A program made the translations under genes and the position numbers. A stretch of DNA of 64,000 nucleotides from Candidatus Binatia bacterium (GTDB lineage Bacteria; Desulfobacterota; Binatia; UBA12015), in NCBI GenBank assembly GCA_029243485.1, contig JAQWRY010000037.1:1-64000 (forward strand), given 5' to 3'. A model generated the notes under the pieces. That model saw nothing but the letters and a program-made list of their open reading frames with translations, was not told where the DNA came from and searched no databases. Positions 42,159-50,215 of the stretch are shown here, one piece after another. Position 1 is the first letter of the stretch; every line of letters begins with the position of its first letter.

Positions 42159-43942
42159 CAGCGTCCGGACGACTTCGCGTAGAGCGCGGCCGTCGGGACC
42201 TGGTGCGAACCCGACACCCGGTCGGTGTCGGAAGATTTCGTGATGAGGTCCGGGCTCACATCTGAAGGGTCGACCCGGACGTTGTCGATGAGGCGGACGC
42301 CGCCCAACCAGATCGCCACCGCAAGCTGAACGGGCCGCTCGAGATTCGAGACGGCTTCGAGGGAGTCGACGTCGACGATCCGGGCATACTCCACGGTCGC
42401 CCGCGGCTCAGCGGCGAGAGACGTGCGCACCACGCTCTCTACGCCGGCCGAATCGCGCTCACCATCGGCGACCGCCAACCGCGCGGCGTCGAGTGCCTGC
42501 GGCACGCAGATCGCGGCCATGCGCGATTCCGTATCGAGTCGAGCGTTGCGGCTCGACAGAGCGAGGCCGTCCTTTTCTCGGACGGTCTCTCCGCCAACGA
42601 CGTCGATCCCGAAATCGAGATCGCGAACCATCCGTCGGACGACGGCGAGCTGCTGATAGTCCTTCAATCCGAAAACGGCGACGTCCGGCTGAACCGCGTG
42701 GAACAGCTTGCTGACGACCGTCGTGACGCCGCGGAAATGTCCGGCGCGATGTGCGCCACACAGATCATCCGTGAGCCGCTCGACATCGACCGTCGTGACG
42801 AAATCATCGGAGTACATCTGTCGCGGATCCGGCGTGAACAGAACGTCGACGCCTTCCTCTGCGAGCAGGCGACGATCGCGTTCGAGGTCGCGGGGATACG
42901 AGACCAGGTCGTCTTCGCGGTCGAACTGAATCGGATTCACGAAGATCGAGACGACCACACGGTCGCCGCGCTCGCGCGCCTGGCGAACCAAAGAGAGATG
43001 CCCCTCGTGGAGATAGCCCATCGTCGGCACGAAGGAGACGGTGAGACCGGCGCCGCGCTGACGCGCGGACCAGGTGCGCATCTCTTCGATCTTCGATATC
43101 TGCTGGAGTCGATCTCCGGCACGCTCTGCGCTGCCCTTCACGTGGTAGCACTCATCGTCGCTCGGGAAGGCGCCGGTGTTCACCTCGTCGACGTAGGTTT
43201 CGACGGCCTCGGTGATCTGGCGACCCAGGTTCGCGTACCGGCGAACGAAGCGAGGCACCTTGCGCTCGCCCGTGTCGATTCCGAGCAGGTCGTGCATGAC
43301 GAGCACCTGGCCGTCGCAGTGCGGGCCGGCACCGATGCCGATCGTCGGGATGTCGACGGTTTCCGTGATCTGTCGCGCGAGGTCGAGAGGCACGCCCTCG
43401 ATCACCATCGCGAAGGCTCCCGCCTCGGCGACCGCGCGGGCATCCTCGAGCACCTTCTGCCGGCTCGCGTTGTCGCGCCCCTGCACGCGGTGTCCTCCCA
43501 TGCGGTGCATGGCTTGCGGAGTGAGGCCCACGTGGCCGAAGACCGGAATCTCCGCATCGACGAGCGCGCGGATCTTTTCGGCCTGAGCGACTCCGCCTTC
43601 GAGCTTCACGGCACCCGCACCGGCCTTTAGGAACTTGCCGGCGTTCACGAGCGCGTCGTTCGTGGTCAGGTACGACCCGAACGGCATGTCGCCGAGCACC
43701 ATGGCTCGCGTGTTCGCCCGAGCGACCAGCCGGGTGTGATAGACCATCTCTTCGAGGGTGACCGGCAAGGTCGACCCTTCCCCCTGGACGACCATGGCGA
43801 GGCTGTCGCCCACGAGAAGAATGTCGACGCCGGCGCGATCGATGAGGCTCGCGAACGTACAATCGTACGCGGTAACCATCGTCAGGCGGCGTTCCGACCC
43901 TTTCGAAGAGAGAATTTCCGGAACAGTGATTGGTGCGCTCAC
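42158..43942 (-). CDS. panBC: PanB-PanC fusion: ketopantoate hydroxymethyltransferase / pantothenate synthetase
   Basis: A single 594-aa frame carries two pantothenate enzymes. Residues 1 to about 265 are PanB (3-methyl-2-oxobutanoate hydroxymethyltransferase): LTMVTAYDCTFASLIDRAGVDILLVGDS, VLGDMPFGSY, AVKLEGG, VFGHVGLTPQ and IGIGAGPHCDGQVLVMHDLLG. After a linker of about 15 residues, PanC (pantoate-beta-alanine ligase) runs from about 280: VPTMGYLHEGHLSLV (Met308), FVNPIQF, VFGLKDYQQLAVVRRMV and LSSRNARL. Both sets of active-site residues look intact. GTG start with GGGAGG ribosome-binding site. A GTG within the linker (YHVKG) could allow separate PanC. panD is coupled downstream. Confidence 0.93.
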   Translation of the reverse strand: MSAPITVPEILSSKGSERRLTMVTAYDCTFASLIDRAGVDILLVGDSLAMVVQGEGSTLPVTLEEMVYHTRLVARANTRAMVLGDMPFGSYLTTNDALVNAGKFLKAGAGAVKLEGGVAQAEKIRALVDAEIPVFGHVGLTPQAMHRMGGHRVQGRDNASRQKVLEDARAVAEAGAFAMVIEGVPLDLARQITETVDIPTIGIGAGPHCDGQVLVMHDLLGIDTGERKVPRFVRRYANLGRQITEAVETYVDEVNTGAFPSDDECYHVKGSAERAGDRLQQISKIEEMRTWSARQRGAGLTVSFVPTMGYLHEGHLSLVRQARERGDRVVVSIFVNPIQFDREDDLVSYPRDLERDRRLLAEEGVDVLFTPDPRQMYSDDFVTTVDVERLTDDLCGAHRAGHFRGVTTVVSKLFHAVQPDVAVFGLKDYQQLAVVRRMVRDLDFGIDVVGGETVREKDGLALSSRNARLDTESRMAAICVPQALDAARLAVADGERDSAGVESVVRTSLAAEPRATVEYARIVDVDSLEAVSNLERPVQLAVAIWLGGVRLIDNVRVDPSDVSPDLITKSSDTDRVSGSHQVPTAALYAKSSGR

Positions 43943-44094
43943 GACCTAGACCTCCCGGACCGAAGCGGAAGGCGGTGAGCGTCGGCGGAAGTTAGCCCGA
44001 CTGTTTCACCCGGAACCACCGTGCAGGCTCTGCAGCGGGGCTCTCTATTCTCCGTCCCGGTCCAGCTATCCGTCGCTCTTTACGAGTCGACGGG

Positions 44095-44799
44095 CTATCT
44101 GGATCCCAGCGGTATGTAATGCTGCACACCTCTTCGCGCGCTCCGGATCTCCCGAATCAGGTCGACGCGTTCGTCGCCATTTTCGAGAAAATCGATCGCG
44201 GAACAATTCACGACTAGAAGAGGTGCTTCCTCATACGAGTGGAAATACGTCCTGTACGCTTCCGAAAGTGATTCCAGGTATTTTGGCGAAATGTGACGCT
44301 CAAAATCCCGGTTTCGTTTTCTCAGTCGCGCTTGCAGAACTTCGTAGCTGGCCTCGAGGTAGACTACGAGGTCCGGCTTTCGGAACTGACTATCATCGTT
44401 TTGCGCCAACGCACCAGAGAGTTCGCGGTACAAAGCAAACTCCATCTCCGCCAGTGTGAGGCGTGCGAATATCTCATCCTTTGCGAGAAGATAGTCACTG
44501 ATCACCGGCCGGGCAAGGGCCTGATTCTCGGCCCCGAGAGCCTTTATTCTGGACTGCTGGGTTCGCCTTAGGGTCAGGAATTTCAGCTGTGCAGCAAGCG
44601 CCCACCTGGCCTGCTCCCCGTAGAACGAACGCAGGAACGGGTTCCGGTCGGCGGGGTCGAGTTCCTCCTGGGCACCGAACTCGAGAGACAGGATCTTTGC
44701 GAGCGAGGTCTTGCCGACCGCGATCGGTCCCTCGACCACGATGTAGGGGGATCCCCCGAGCAGCGAATCTTCGGGTGCCACGGGCGCGGACGCTACCAC
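44095..44799 (-). CDS. Deoxynucleoside kinase
   Basis: This 234-aa P-loop kinase of the dCK/dGK family phosphorylates deoxynucleosides for salvage. Motifs are the Walker A GPIAVGKTSLAKIL, the substrate region SDYLLAKDEIFARLTL (DRS-like position reads DY) and the lid/Arg region QARLRKRNRDFERHISPKYLE. YRTYFHSYEEAPLLVVNCS completes the fold. GTG start. It lies 152 nt upstream of panBC on the same strand. Similar kinases sit beside pan genes in other proteobacterial genomes to my knowledge. The preferred base is not evident. Confidence 0.88.
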   Translation of the reverse strand: MVASAPVAPEDSLLGGSPYIVVEGPIAVGKTSLAKILSLEFGAQEELDPADRNPFLRSFYGEQARWALAAQLKFLTLRRTQQSRIKALGAENQALARPVISDYLLAKDEIFARLTLAEMEFALYRELSGALAQNDDSQFRKPDLVVYLEASYEVLQARLRKRNRDFERHISPKYLESLSEAYRTYFHSYEEAPLLVVNCSAIDFLENGDERVDLIREIRSARRGVQHYIPLGSR

Positions 44800-44841
44800 A
44801 GCCTTCGGAAGATCCGAACCGGTCGCGTCGCCGGGCGTCGC

Positions 44842-45241
44842 CTACGACTTCTCAACGATCCCGTCGAGCGTCGGCGGGATGACGGTGTCTCGCTTGGGCT
44901 CGAAACGCAGCGCGCACTTCTCACAGCCGAGGCCGATCGTCTCGGTCGCGTCGATCCCCATCCCCATGAGGCGACTGTAGGTCACGTCGACGAAGTTGCA
45001 GTAGGGTTTCAGATCGGCGGCGTCCTGCGCGGCGTACCACTTGTTGACCGCGCACTCGTCGAACACGAGCGAAACCTCGCCGTCATCACCACGCTCGACG
45101 TGCCAGACGAAGTCGTCTGCGAACTCGCGCTTTTGCGAACGCCTTGCCTGGGACTCGAGGTAGAGGCGACTCGGCGCCGTGAAGACGAGCGAGGGTCGGA
45201 TGCGCCTTGCGCAAGAAGTACTCGAACGCCCGATTCGTCAT
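44842..45241 (-). pseudogene. Frameshifted L-2-amino-thiazoline-4-carboxylate-hydrolase-like gene
   Basis: The ATG at 45241, preceded by GGGGAGGAG, starts MTNRAFEYFLRKAHPTL. A one-base shift near 45190 is then needed to continue as LVFTAPSRLYLESQARRSQKREFADDFVW. The second frame continues to the stop with FDECAVNKWYAAQDAADLKPYCNFVDV and GLGCEKCALRF, the conserved Cys-containing end of ATC-hydrolase-like proteins. The joined protein would be about 132 aa, shorter than the usual 150-250. The downstream sequence is well preserved, so either recent decay or a single-base sequence error is possible. Confidence 0.7.
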
Positions 45242-45280
45242 GCCGCAGGCTCCTCCCCGGCCACCTGGGGCCGGACCTCC

Positions 45281-46219
45281 TCATACCTCTCCGTCCCCGA
45301 ACGCCGCGCCGACCGACAGACCGAGTCGCTGCGCCGCCTCGGCGGCCGGGAGCTTTTCCTTCCCCACCCGCATCTTGGCGATGGTCAGAGTGCCCGCGTC
45401 CGCCCCGGAGCCAACCGCCACGGTGAGGCCGCCGTCCCCGACGCTCACCACCGTGCCCGCCGGTACCGCGGAATCCGGCGCCGGCCCCCGCTTCGCGCCA
45501 TACAAGCGGCTCTGCTCCCCACCCGCCCGGGCATGCGCACCCGGCTGAGGGTCACAGCCGCGAATCAGGTCGTAGACCTTCTTGGTCGGCTGGTTCCAGT
45601 GGATGCAGCCGTGCTCGTCCCTGCAGAGGGGCTCGTAGGTGGCCTCGGACTCGTCCTGGGCGACCCGCGGCGCCTTGCCCGCGGCGATGAGATCCACGGA
45701 CTCGACCATACCCGCGATGCCGGGCTCGAAGATCTTGTCGAAATACAGCGAGGCTCCGGTGTCGTCAGGCGAGATCTCGATCTCCTCCTGGAGCAGGATC
45801 GGCCCGGTATCGATGCCCGGATCGGTCCAGAACACCGTGAAACCGCCTCGGGTCTCCCCCGTGATGAGCTGCCACGCGAGCGCGCTGCCGCCCCGGTAGC
45901 GGGGCAAAAGCGAGGGGTGAAAGCAGATCGACCCGTGCTTCGGCGCGTCGATGACCGCCTGGGGGATGATCTTGGTGACGAAGGCCAGGACACCGACGTC
46001 GGCCTCCGCCGCCTTCACCTGCGCCTCGACCTCCGGTGTCTTGTAGCTCGGGGGGGTGTGGAGCGGGACGCCGGCCTTTTCCGCCTCGGCGGCGAGCGGG
46101 TCGGCCCGGTCACCCCTGGGAGCGGGCGCGTAGACCGCCGCAATGTCGTGACCACAATCCCGGAGTCCGACCAGCACTCGCTGGCCGAAGGCGGCTTGCC
46201 CGAAGAGCACGATTCGCAT
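45281..46219 (-). CDS. Formyltransferase-family protein resembling the 10-formyl-THF dehydrogenase hydrolase domain
   Basis: The 312-aa protein has the Fmt-type catalytic region SICFHPSLLPRYRGGSALAW, followed by WTDPGIDTGPILLQEEIEI with the catalytic Asp. The C-terminal OB-like domain has ATYEPLCRDEHGCIHWNQPTKKVYDLIRGCDPQPGAH. This combination matches the N-terminal hydrolase domain of ALDH1L-type 10-formyltetrahydrofolate dehydrogenase more than Met-tRNA formyltransferase. It probably uses 10-formyl-THF or a related C1 carrier. The aldehyde dehydrogenase part is absent and no def/fmt pair is adjacent. Divergent from the PKD lipoprotein gene. Confidence 0.82.
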   Translation of the reverse strand: MRIVLFGQAAFGQRVLVGLRDCGHDIAAVYAPAPRGDRADPLAAEAEKAGVPLHTPPSYKTPEVEAQVKAAEADVGVLAFVTKIIPQAVIDAPKHGSICFHPSLLPRYRGGSALAWQLITGETRGGFTVFWTDPGIDTGPILLQEEIEISPDDTGASLYFDKIFEPGIAGMVESVDLIAAGKAPRVAQDESEATYEPLCRDEHGCIHWNQPTKKVYDLIRGCDPQPGAHARAGGEQSRLYGAKRGPAPDSAVPAGTVVSVGDGGLTVAVGSGADAGTLTIAKMRVGKEKLPAAEAAQRLGLSVGAAFGDGEV

Positions 46220-46346
46220 GACCCAAAGAGCTACCACGGCGAGGCTTTCTGTTTCCAAGGCTCGGAGGCGGTGGTACATCTGGGAAGATCGGCGGGCAGC
46301 TGTGGCCCGCATCCCAAGAATTGATTCCCGGAGGAACAAGCACAAG

Positions 46347-46784
46347 ATGAGAGCGTTGCGATCGTGGAGCATCACCCTGGCCGGATGCATCGCCGGCACC
46401 ACCCTTCTCCTCGCCGGCTGCACCCAGCCCGACACCGCCGACACACCGACGCCGGCGGCCGAGGCACCTGCCGCGACGGAACCTGCCGCCGCCAAGGCGA
46501 GTGCCGTTCCGATCATCATCGACGAACTCTACGTCGACGCGGAGGCCGAGCCCGATGAAGGGACCCCGCCGCTGATCGTGATGTTCACGTCAATCGTGGA
46601 GGACCACACCGGCGACTTCACCTGCGAGTGGGACTTTGGGGACGGCACACCCAAGTCGAGCGAGCTGAACCCGAAGCACACCTACAAGAAAGAGGGCGAC
46701 TTCATCGTGACCCTCGTCTGCAAGGACACGAAGGGCGTCGAGGGCGAGACCGAGATCGACGTCACTGTCTACGAGTACGAGTAA
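46347..46784 (+). CDS. PKD-domain lipoprotein
   Basis: This 145-aa lipoprotein has a signal peptide with lipobox LLAGC, an Ala/Pro/Thr linker (about 28-50) and one PKD domain. In the domain, GTPPLIVMFTSIVEDHTGDFTCEWDFGDGTPKSSELNPKHTYKKEGDFIVTL shows the typical WDFGDG and HTY signatures. PKD domains mediate binding to polysaccharide or protein at the surface. The ribosome-binding site GGAGGA lies about 12 nt upstream of the ATG. A strong terminator follows. Confidence 0.85.
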   Translation: MRALRSWSITLAGCIAGTTLLLAGCTQPDTADTPTPAAEAPAATEPAAAKASAVPIIIDELYVDAEAEPDEGTPPLIVMFTSIVEDHTGDFTCEWDFGDGTPKSSELNPKHTYKKEGDFIVTLVCKDTKGVEGETEIDVTVYEYE

Positions 46785-46811
46785 CGCTCGTCCGCTCTAC
46801 GGCGGATGTGA

Positions 46812-46847
46812 ACGGCCCGCCGCGCACTGCACGGCGGGCCGTTTTTC
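46812..46847. terminator. Bidirectional rho-independent terminator
   Basis: An 11-bp perfect GC-rich stem (ACGGCCCGCCG and CGGCGGGCCGT) with a 9-nt loop is followed by a T-rich run (TTTTT) on the plus strand. It lies between the ends of the PKD lipoprotein and the convergent N-formylglutamate amidohydrolase gene and can serve both, though the minus strand lacks a long T run. Confidence 0.9.
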
Positions 46848-46849
46848 TC

Positions 46850-47584
46850 TCAGTCCAACGCGTCGAGGGCAGCGGCGAGTTCTGCCGCGACGCTTCGGCA
46901 GGCCTCGTCGGTGCGGATGAGGGCGTTGTTGATCTCGAGTTCGACGTAACCGATGCCGTGCGCCCGCCCATGGCGACGCGCGGCATAGATGAGTCCGTCG
47001 AGACCCGAGTAAGGCTGGTTGTACCTCACGATGAAGCCTCGGCCCTTGAGCGCCAAGCCCAAACCGCGCGCCAGCGGCTCGTGGTCGTCGAAGAGAACAC
47101 CCATGTCGAGCCGGCGCGTCCGACCGTCCATCGCCGGCGTGAAGCTATGGAGGGAAAGGAGCCGGACCGTGCGCCCGTCCGCCTCGCGGCGCGCGCGCGC
47201 GACCATCCGGTCCACCCGGTCGTGGTACGGCTCGTGGTAGAGCGCCAGTCGCCGGCGTCGTTCGACCTTCGTGACCTTGGCGTTGGCCGGGATCATCCGG
47301 CCGTCACTCCTCTGCGGGATCAGCGACGCTTCGTCGGGCGTCCGATTGCAGTCGACGAGGAGCCGCGAGTACTTCGACGCCACGCTCGGCGCCCCGAGCT
47401 GCTCCGCCACCGCCTTCATCACAGCCGCCGCTCCGACGTCCCAGCCGATGTGGTCGCGCAAATCCGCGCGTGCGAGGCCGAGCGTGCCGTATTCCCGCGG
47501 CACGGCGCAACCGCCGTGCTCGCACGTGAAGACCCAACTCGACTCGCGCGCATCACCCCCTGCCCGCCCACGCGACACCGTCAC
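46850..47584 (-). CDS. N-formylglutamate amidohydrolase-family protein
   Basis: This 244-aa metal-dependent amidase-like protein has FTCEHGGCAVP with the conserved Glu-His metal site, SRLLVDCNRTPDE, and RLLSLHSFTPAMDG. YVELEINNALIRTDE near the C-terminus completes the family pattern (HutG-like/PF05013). The GTG at 47584 was chosen because it overlaps the stop of the upstream dienelactone-hydrolase-like gene as GTGA. A GTG at 47626 would add 14 residues. No other histidine-degradation gene is nearby, so a role in histidine catabolism is unproven. Confidence 0.85.
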   Translation of the reverse strand: MTVSRGRAGGDARESSWVFTCEHGGCAVPREYGTLGLARADLRDHIGWDVGAAAVMKAVAEQLGAPSVASKYSRLLVDCNRTPDEASLIPQRSDGRMIPANAKVTKVERRRRLALYHEPYHDRVDRMVARARREADGRTVRLLSLHSFTPAMDGRTRRLDMGVLFDDHEPLARGLGLALKGRGFIVRYNQPYSGLDGLIYAARRHGRAHGIGYVELEINNALIRTDEACRSVAAELAAALDALD

Positions 47585-48260
47585 GTGGCCAGATGGTCCT
47601 GGAGGAGAGCCGGGAGCTTCTGCCACGCGTCTGCCGCAGCGGCCTCCTGATAGGAAGGACGCTCGTCACAGAAGAATCCGCGAGCGCCACCGTCGTACAG
47701 AACGCCCTCGGCCGAGCCCGGCACCTCGGCGAACTTCGCCTTCACGGCATCCACCTCGTCGAGCGGGATGAAGCCGCCCTTCTCCCCGAACAATGCGACG
47801 ATCGGGCACGAGAGGTCCCCCGCCTGATCGAGGAGCCCGCCGATGCCGCCGCCGTAGAACGTCGCGGCCGCCTGGAGCCGGAGATTGCAGTCCGTGAGGA
47901 AAGTCATCCTGCCGCCCATGCAGAAGCCGGGCATTCCGATGCGATCGCCGCGGACGGCGAAGCATCGACCTCCGAGAGGATGCCTTCGTCGGCCAGAGTG
48001 CTCATCAGGCCGATCGCCTTCGGAAGATCCGAATACTCGGCCAAGCCGTCTTCCGAGCGGTAGTAGAAATCGGGTGCGATCCGGACACAGCCCTCCGCCG
48101 CAATCCGATCCGCGACGCTTTTCATCTGCCTGTTCAGGCCAAAGGCCTCCATCGCGACCGAAACGCCAGGAAACGGCCCGGATCCGGCCGGAGAGGCCAC
48201 GTGAGCGGCCATCGAACCGTCCTTCGTGGCGATCCGGATGTCCTCGGTTTTGATCTCCAT
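47581..48260 (-). pseudogene. Dead dienelactone-hydrolase-like gene
   Basis: The first part (ATG at 48260) reads MEIKTEDIRIATKDGSM and VSVAMEAFGLNRQMKSVADRIAAEG. Near 47960 a frameshift is needed to continue as FAVRGDRIGMPGFCMGGRMTFLT, with the nucleophile Cys. Two further catalytic positions are lost. The Asp segment reads GEKGGFIP (Gly in place of Asp), and the His segment reads GARGFFCDERPSY (Arg in place of His). A few residues before VRGDRIG also appear deleted. The stop still overlaps the downstream GTG start. It is inactive as a hydrolase. Confidence 0.85.
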
Positions 48261-48287
48261 CACTCTACCCCCCGTCTTCTCTAATGA

Positions 48288-48360
48288 TTTTAAAACAGGG
48301 CCCCAAGAGGCCGACCCACTTCGTTTGACACACCCCGACTCCGAGCTTACCTTAAAACAG
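48288..48360 (+). promoter_or_regulatory. Promoter and candidate IclR operators upstream of the iclR-type gene
   Basis: A TTGACA at 48325-48330 is followed after 17 nt by TACCTT at 48348-48353, a plausible sigma-70 promoter. The 9-mer TTAAAACAG occurs at 48290-48298 and again at 48352-48360, overlapping the -10 element. Direct repetition 62 nt apart and this placement suggest an autoregulatory operator. The interval also lies upstream of the opposite-strand dienelactone-hydrolase relic. Confidence 0.45.
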
Positions 48361-48401
48361 CTTTATGGAAGGGCCTTGCCGGCCCGTCGGAGCGCCCTAA
48401 C

Positions 48402-49181
48402 ATGGTTCGCCGCGAGAAGACCAATTACGTCATTCAATCCGTCGCGCACGCGCTCGACGTACTCGAACAATTCAGCGGCGATGTCGATGAATTAGGCGTC
48501 ACCGATCTCTCGAAACGACTCAAGCTCCACAAGAACAACGTCTTCCGATTGCTCGCAACACTCGAGTCGCGTGGTTACATCGAGCAAAACAAGGCTACGG
48601 AAAACTACCGTTTAGGCATTCGCTGCCTGCAGATCGGCCACACCTACCTCGGGCAGATGGGTTTGCTTCGCCAGGCGCTGCCGATCATGGAGAGCGTCGC
48701 GAAGGATTGCGAGGAGACGATCTACCTCTCGCAATTACGACGAGGCGCGGTCGTTCCCGTACAAGCCGTCGAAGCGGATCAGCCGGTTCGAACAGTGTCT
48801 CTACTCGGACAGTCGCTTCCGCTGCACTCGACTGCTGCGGGCAAGGTTCACCTCGCGTTCGAGTCCGAAGAGGAGATCAAGAACTCTCTTCCAGAGACGC
48901 TGACGAAGCACACCGACCGCACGATCACACGGCGTGTCGAATTGATCGCCGACCTGCGCGCGGTCGCCGAACGCGGGTACGCCCTCGACTCGGGCGAATA
49001 CCTCGCCGACCTCGGATCGATCGCCGTTCCGATCCGCGATTACACCCGCGCGGTCGTCGGCAGCCTCTCGATCATTGCCCCCGAGTACCGTCTGACCGCG
49101 AAACGCGTCGAGCAGGAAGTGGCGCCGGCGGCTCTCCGAGCCGGGAAAGACCTCTCCAGCCGCCTCGGCTACAACCCCTGA
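48402..49181 (+). CDS. IclR-family transcriptional regulator
   Basis: This 259-aa regulator has an N-terminal winged HTH (SVAHALDVLEQFSG, GVTDLSKRLKLHKNNVFRLLATLESRGYIEQ). The C-terminal effector domain contains SLLGQSLPLHSTAAGKVHLAF and GYALDSGEYLADLGSIAVPIRDYTRAVVGSLSIIAP, the IclR signature. The ribosome-binding site is GGAGCG. It is divergent from a decayed hydrolase gene and precedes the etfBA operon by 265 bp with a repeat in between, so it may regulate either neighbour or only itself. The effector is unknown. Confidence 0.93.
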   Translation: MVRREKTNYVIQSVAHALDVLEQFSGDVDELGVTDLSKRLKLHKNNVFRLLATLESRGYIEQNKATENYRLGIRCLQIGHTYLGQMGLLRQALPIMESVAKDCEETIYLSQLRRGAVVPVQAVEADQPVRTVSLLGQSLPLHSTAAGKVHLAFESEEEIKNSLPETLTKHTDRTITRRVELIADLRAVAERGYALDSGEYLADLGSIAVPIRDYTRAVVGSLSIIAPEYRLTAKRVEQEVAPAALRAGKDLSSRLGYNP

Positions 49182-49251
49182 CCGCCCCGCCCCGCCCCGC
49201 CGGCCCGACGCCGACACGCGGGCTGCTGCGCACGATCGGGGCGTGGGAGTC

Positions 49252-49327
49252 ACTGCCGGGTCGGCCGAAACCGGCAAAAAGTGACGACTAAAGAAACCGC
49301 GGAGATTAAAGAACGTCCCCACTTTGG
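49252..49327. repeat. Second copy of the dispersed repeat, with adjacent hairpin
   Basis: The reverse complement of 49281-49322 reads GGGGACGTTCTTTAATCTCC, continues CGCGGTTTC and ends TTTAGTCGTCAC. It aligns with the arms at 9724-9766 over about 40 nt with seven or eight differences and one indel. Only one arm is present here. Next to it, 49252-49274 forms a small hairpin (TGCCGG and CCGGCA). It lies between the iclR-type gene and etfB. The arrangement resembles REP-type elements mobilised by RAYT transposases, but no transposase gene is present. Confidence 0.7.
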
Positions 49328-49446
49328 GAACTCACCTCTGCCGCGCTGCGTTGACAGGCGGGGGCAGATTGCTACCAGACGGGGGAACACCTCGGGTAAG
49401 TTTTTCTTTCCCCCCGAGGGTATTTCCATAAGGAGGAAGCGTCGGC

Positions 49447-50196
49447 GTGAAGATTCTGGTCCCCATAAAGCGGGTTCCTGACCCGCAGACCAACATCGTC
49501 GTAAAGCCCGATGGAACGGGCATCGTCGAGGACAATGTAAAGTTCGTCATCAACCCTTTTTGTGAGATCGCTCTCGAAGAAGCGCTCCGCATCAAGGAGG
49601 CTCAAGGAGAGGGTGAAGTCGTGCTCATCTCCATTGGGTCGACGGACTCGACCGAGCAGCTCCGCACGGCGCTCGCGATGGGCGCCGACCGCGCGATCCT
49701 CGTGATCACCGACGGCAAGCTCGACCCGGCCCGCGCGGCCGAGGTGCTCGCGAAGCTCGTCGAGCAGGAGTCGCCTGAGCTCGTGGTCCTCGGCAAGCAG
49801 TCCATCGACGACGATGCCAACCAGACCGGCCAGCTTCTGGCCGCCGCGCTCGATTGGCCTCAGGCCACGTTCGCGTCGAAGGTCGACATCGAAGGCCAAG
49901 ACGTCACGGTCATCCGTGAAGTCGACGGCGGTCTCGAGACGATCGCGTTCACGCTGCCCGGCATCGTGACGTCCGATCTGCGTCTGAACGAGCCGCGCTA
50001 CGCCTCGCTCCCGGGCATCATGAAGGCCCGAAAGAAGGAGCTGAAGGAGATCCCCCTAGCCGACCTCGGCGTTTCGGCGGATCCCAAGGTGAAGCAGCTC
50101 AAGGTCGAGTCTCCTTCGAAGCGCGAGGCGGGCAAGACCGTCGAGACCGTGCAGGAGCTCGTCGAGCTTCTCCACACTGAAGCCAAGCTCATCTGA
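49447..50196 (+). CDS. etfB: Electron transfer flavoprotein, beta subunit
   Basis: This 249-aa EtfB subunit (AMP/FAD-binding) has [17 protein letters not shown] at the start and [16 protein letters not shown] in the middle. [15 protein letters not shown] and [35 protein letters not shown] follow, the latter with the signature of the EtfB family. The GTG start is preceded by AAGGAGG. etfA follows after 19 nt. It forms a heterodimer with EtfA to take electrons from acyl-CoA dehydrogenases and pass them to the downstream membrane Fe-S protein. Confidence 0.96.
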   Translation: MKILVPIKRVPDPQTNIVVKPDGTGIVEDNVKFVINPFCEIALEEALRIKEAQGEGEVVLISIGSTDSTEQLRTALAMGADRAILVITDGKLDPARAAEVLAKLVEQESPELVVLGKQSIDDDANQTGQLLAAALDWPQATFASKVDIEGQDVTVIREVDGGLETIAFTLPGIVTSDLRLNEPRYASLPGIMKARKKELKEIPLADLGVSADPKVKQLKVESPSKREAGKTVETVQELVELLHTEAKLI

Positions 50197-50215
50197 CGGC
50201 GGGAGAACGAGTTCC

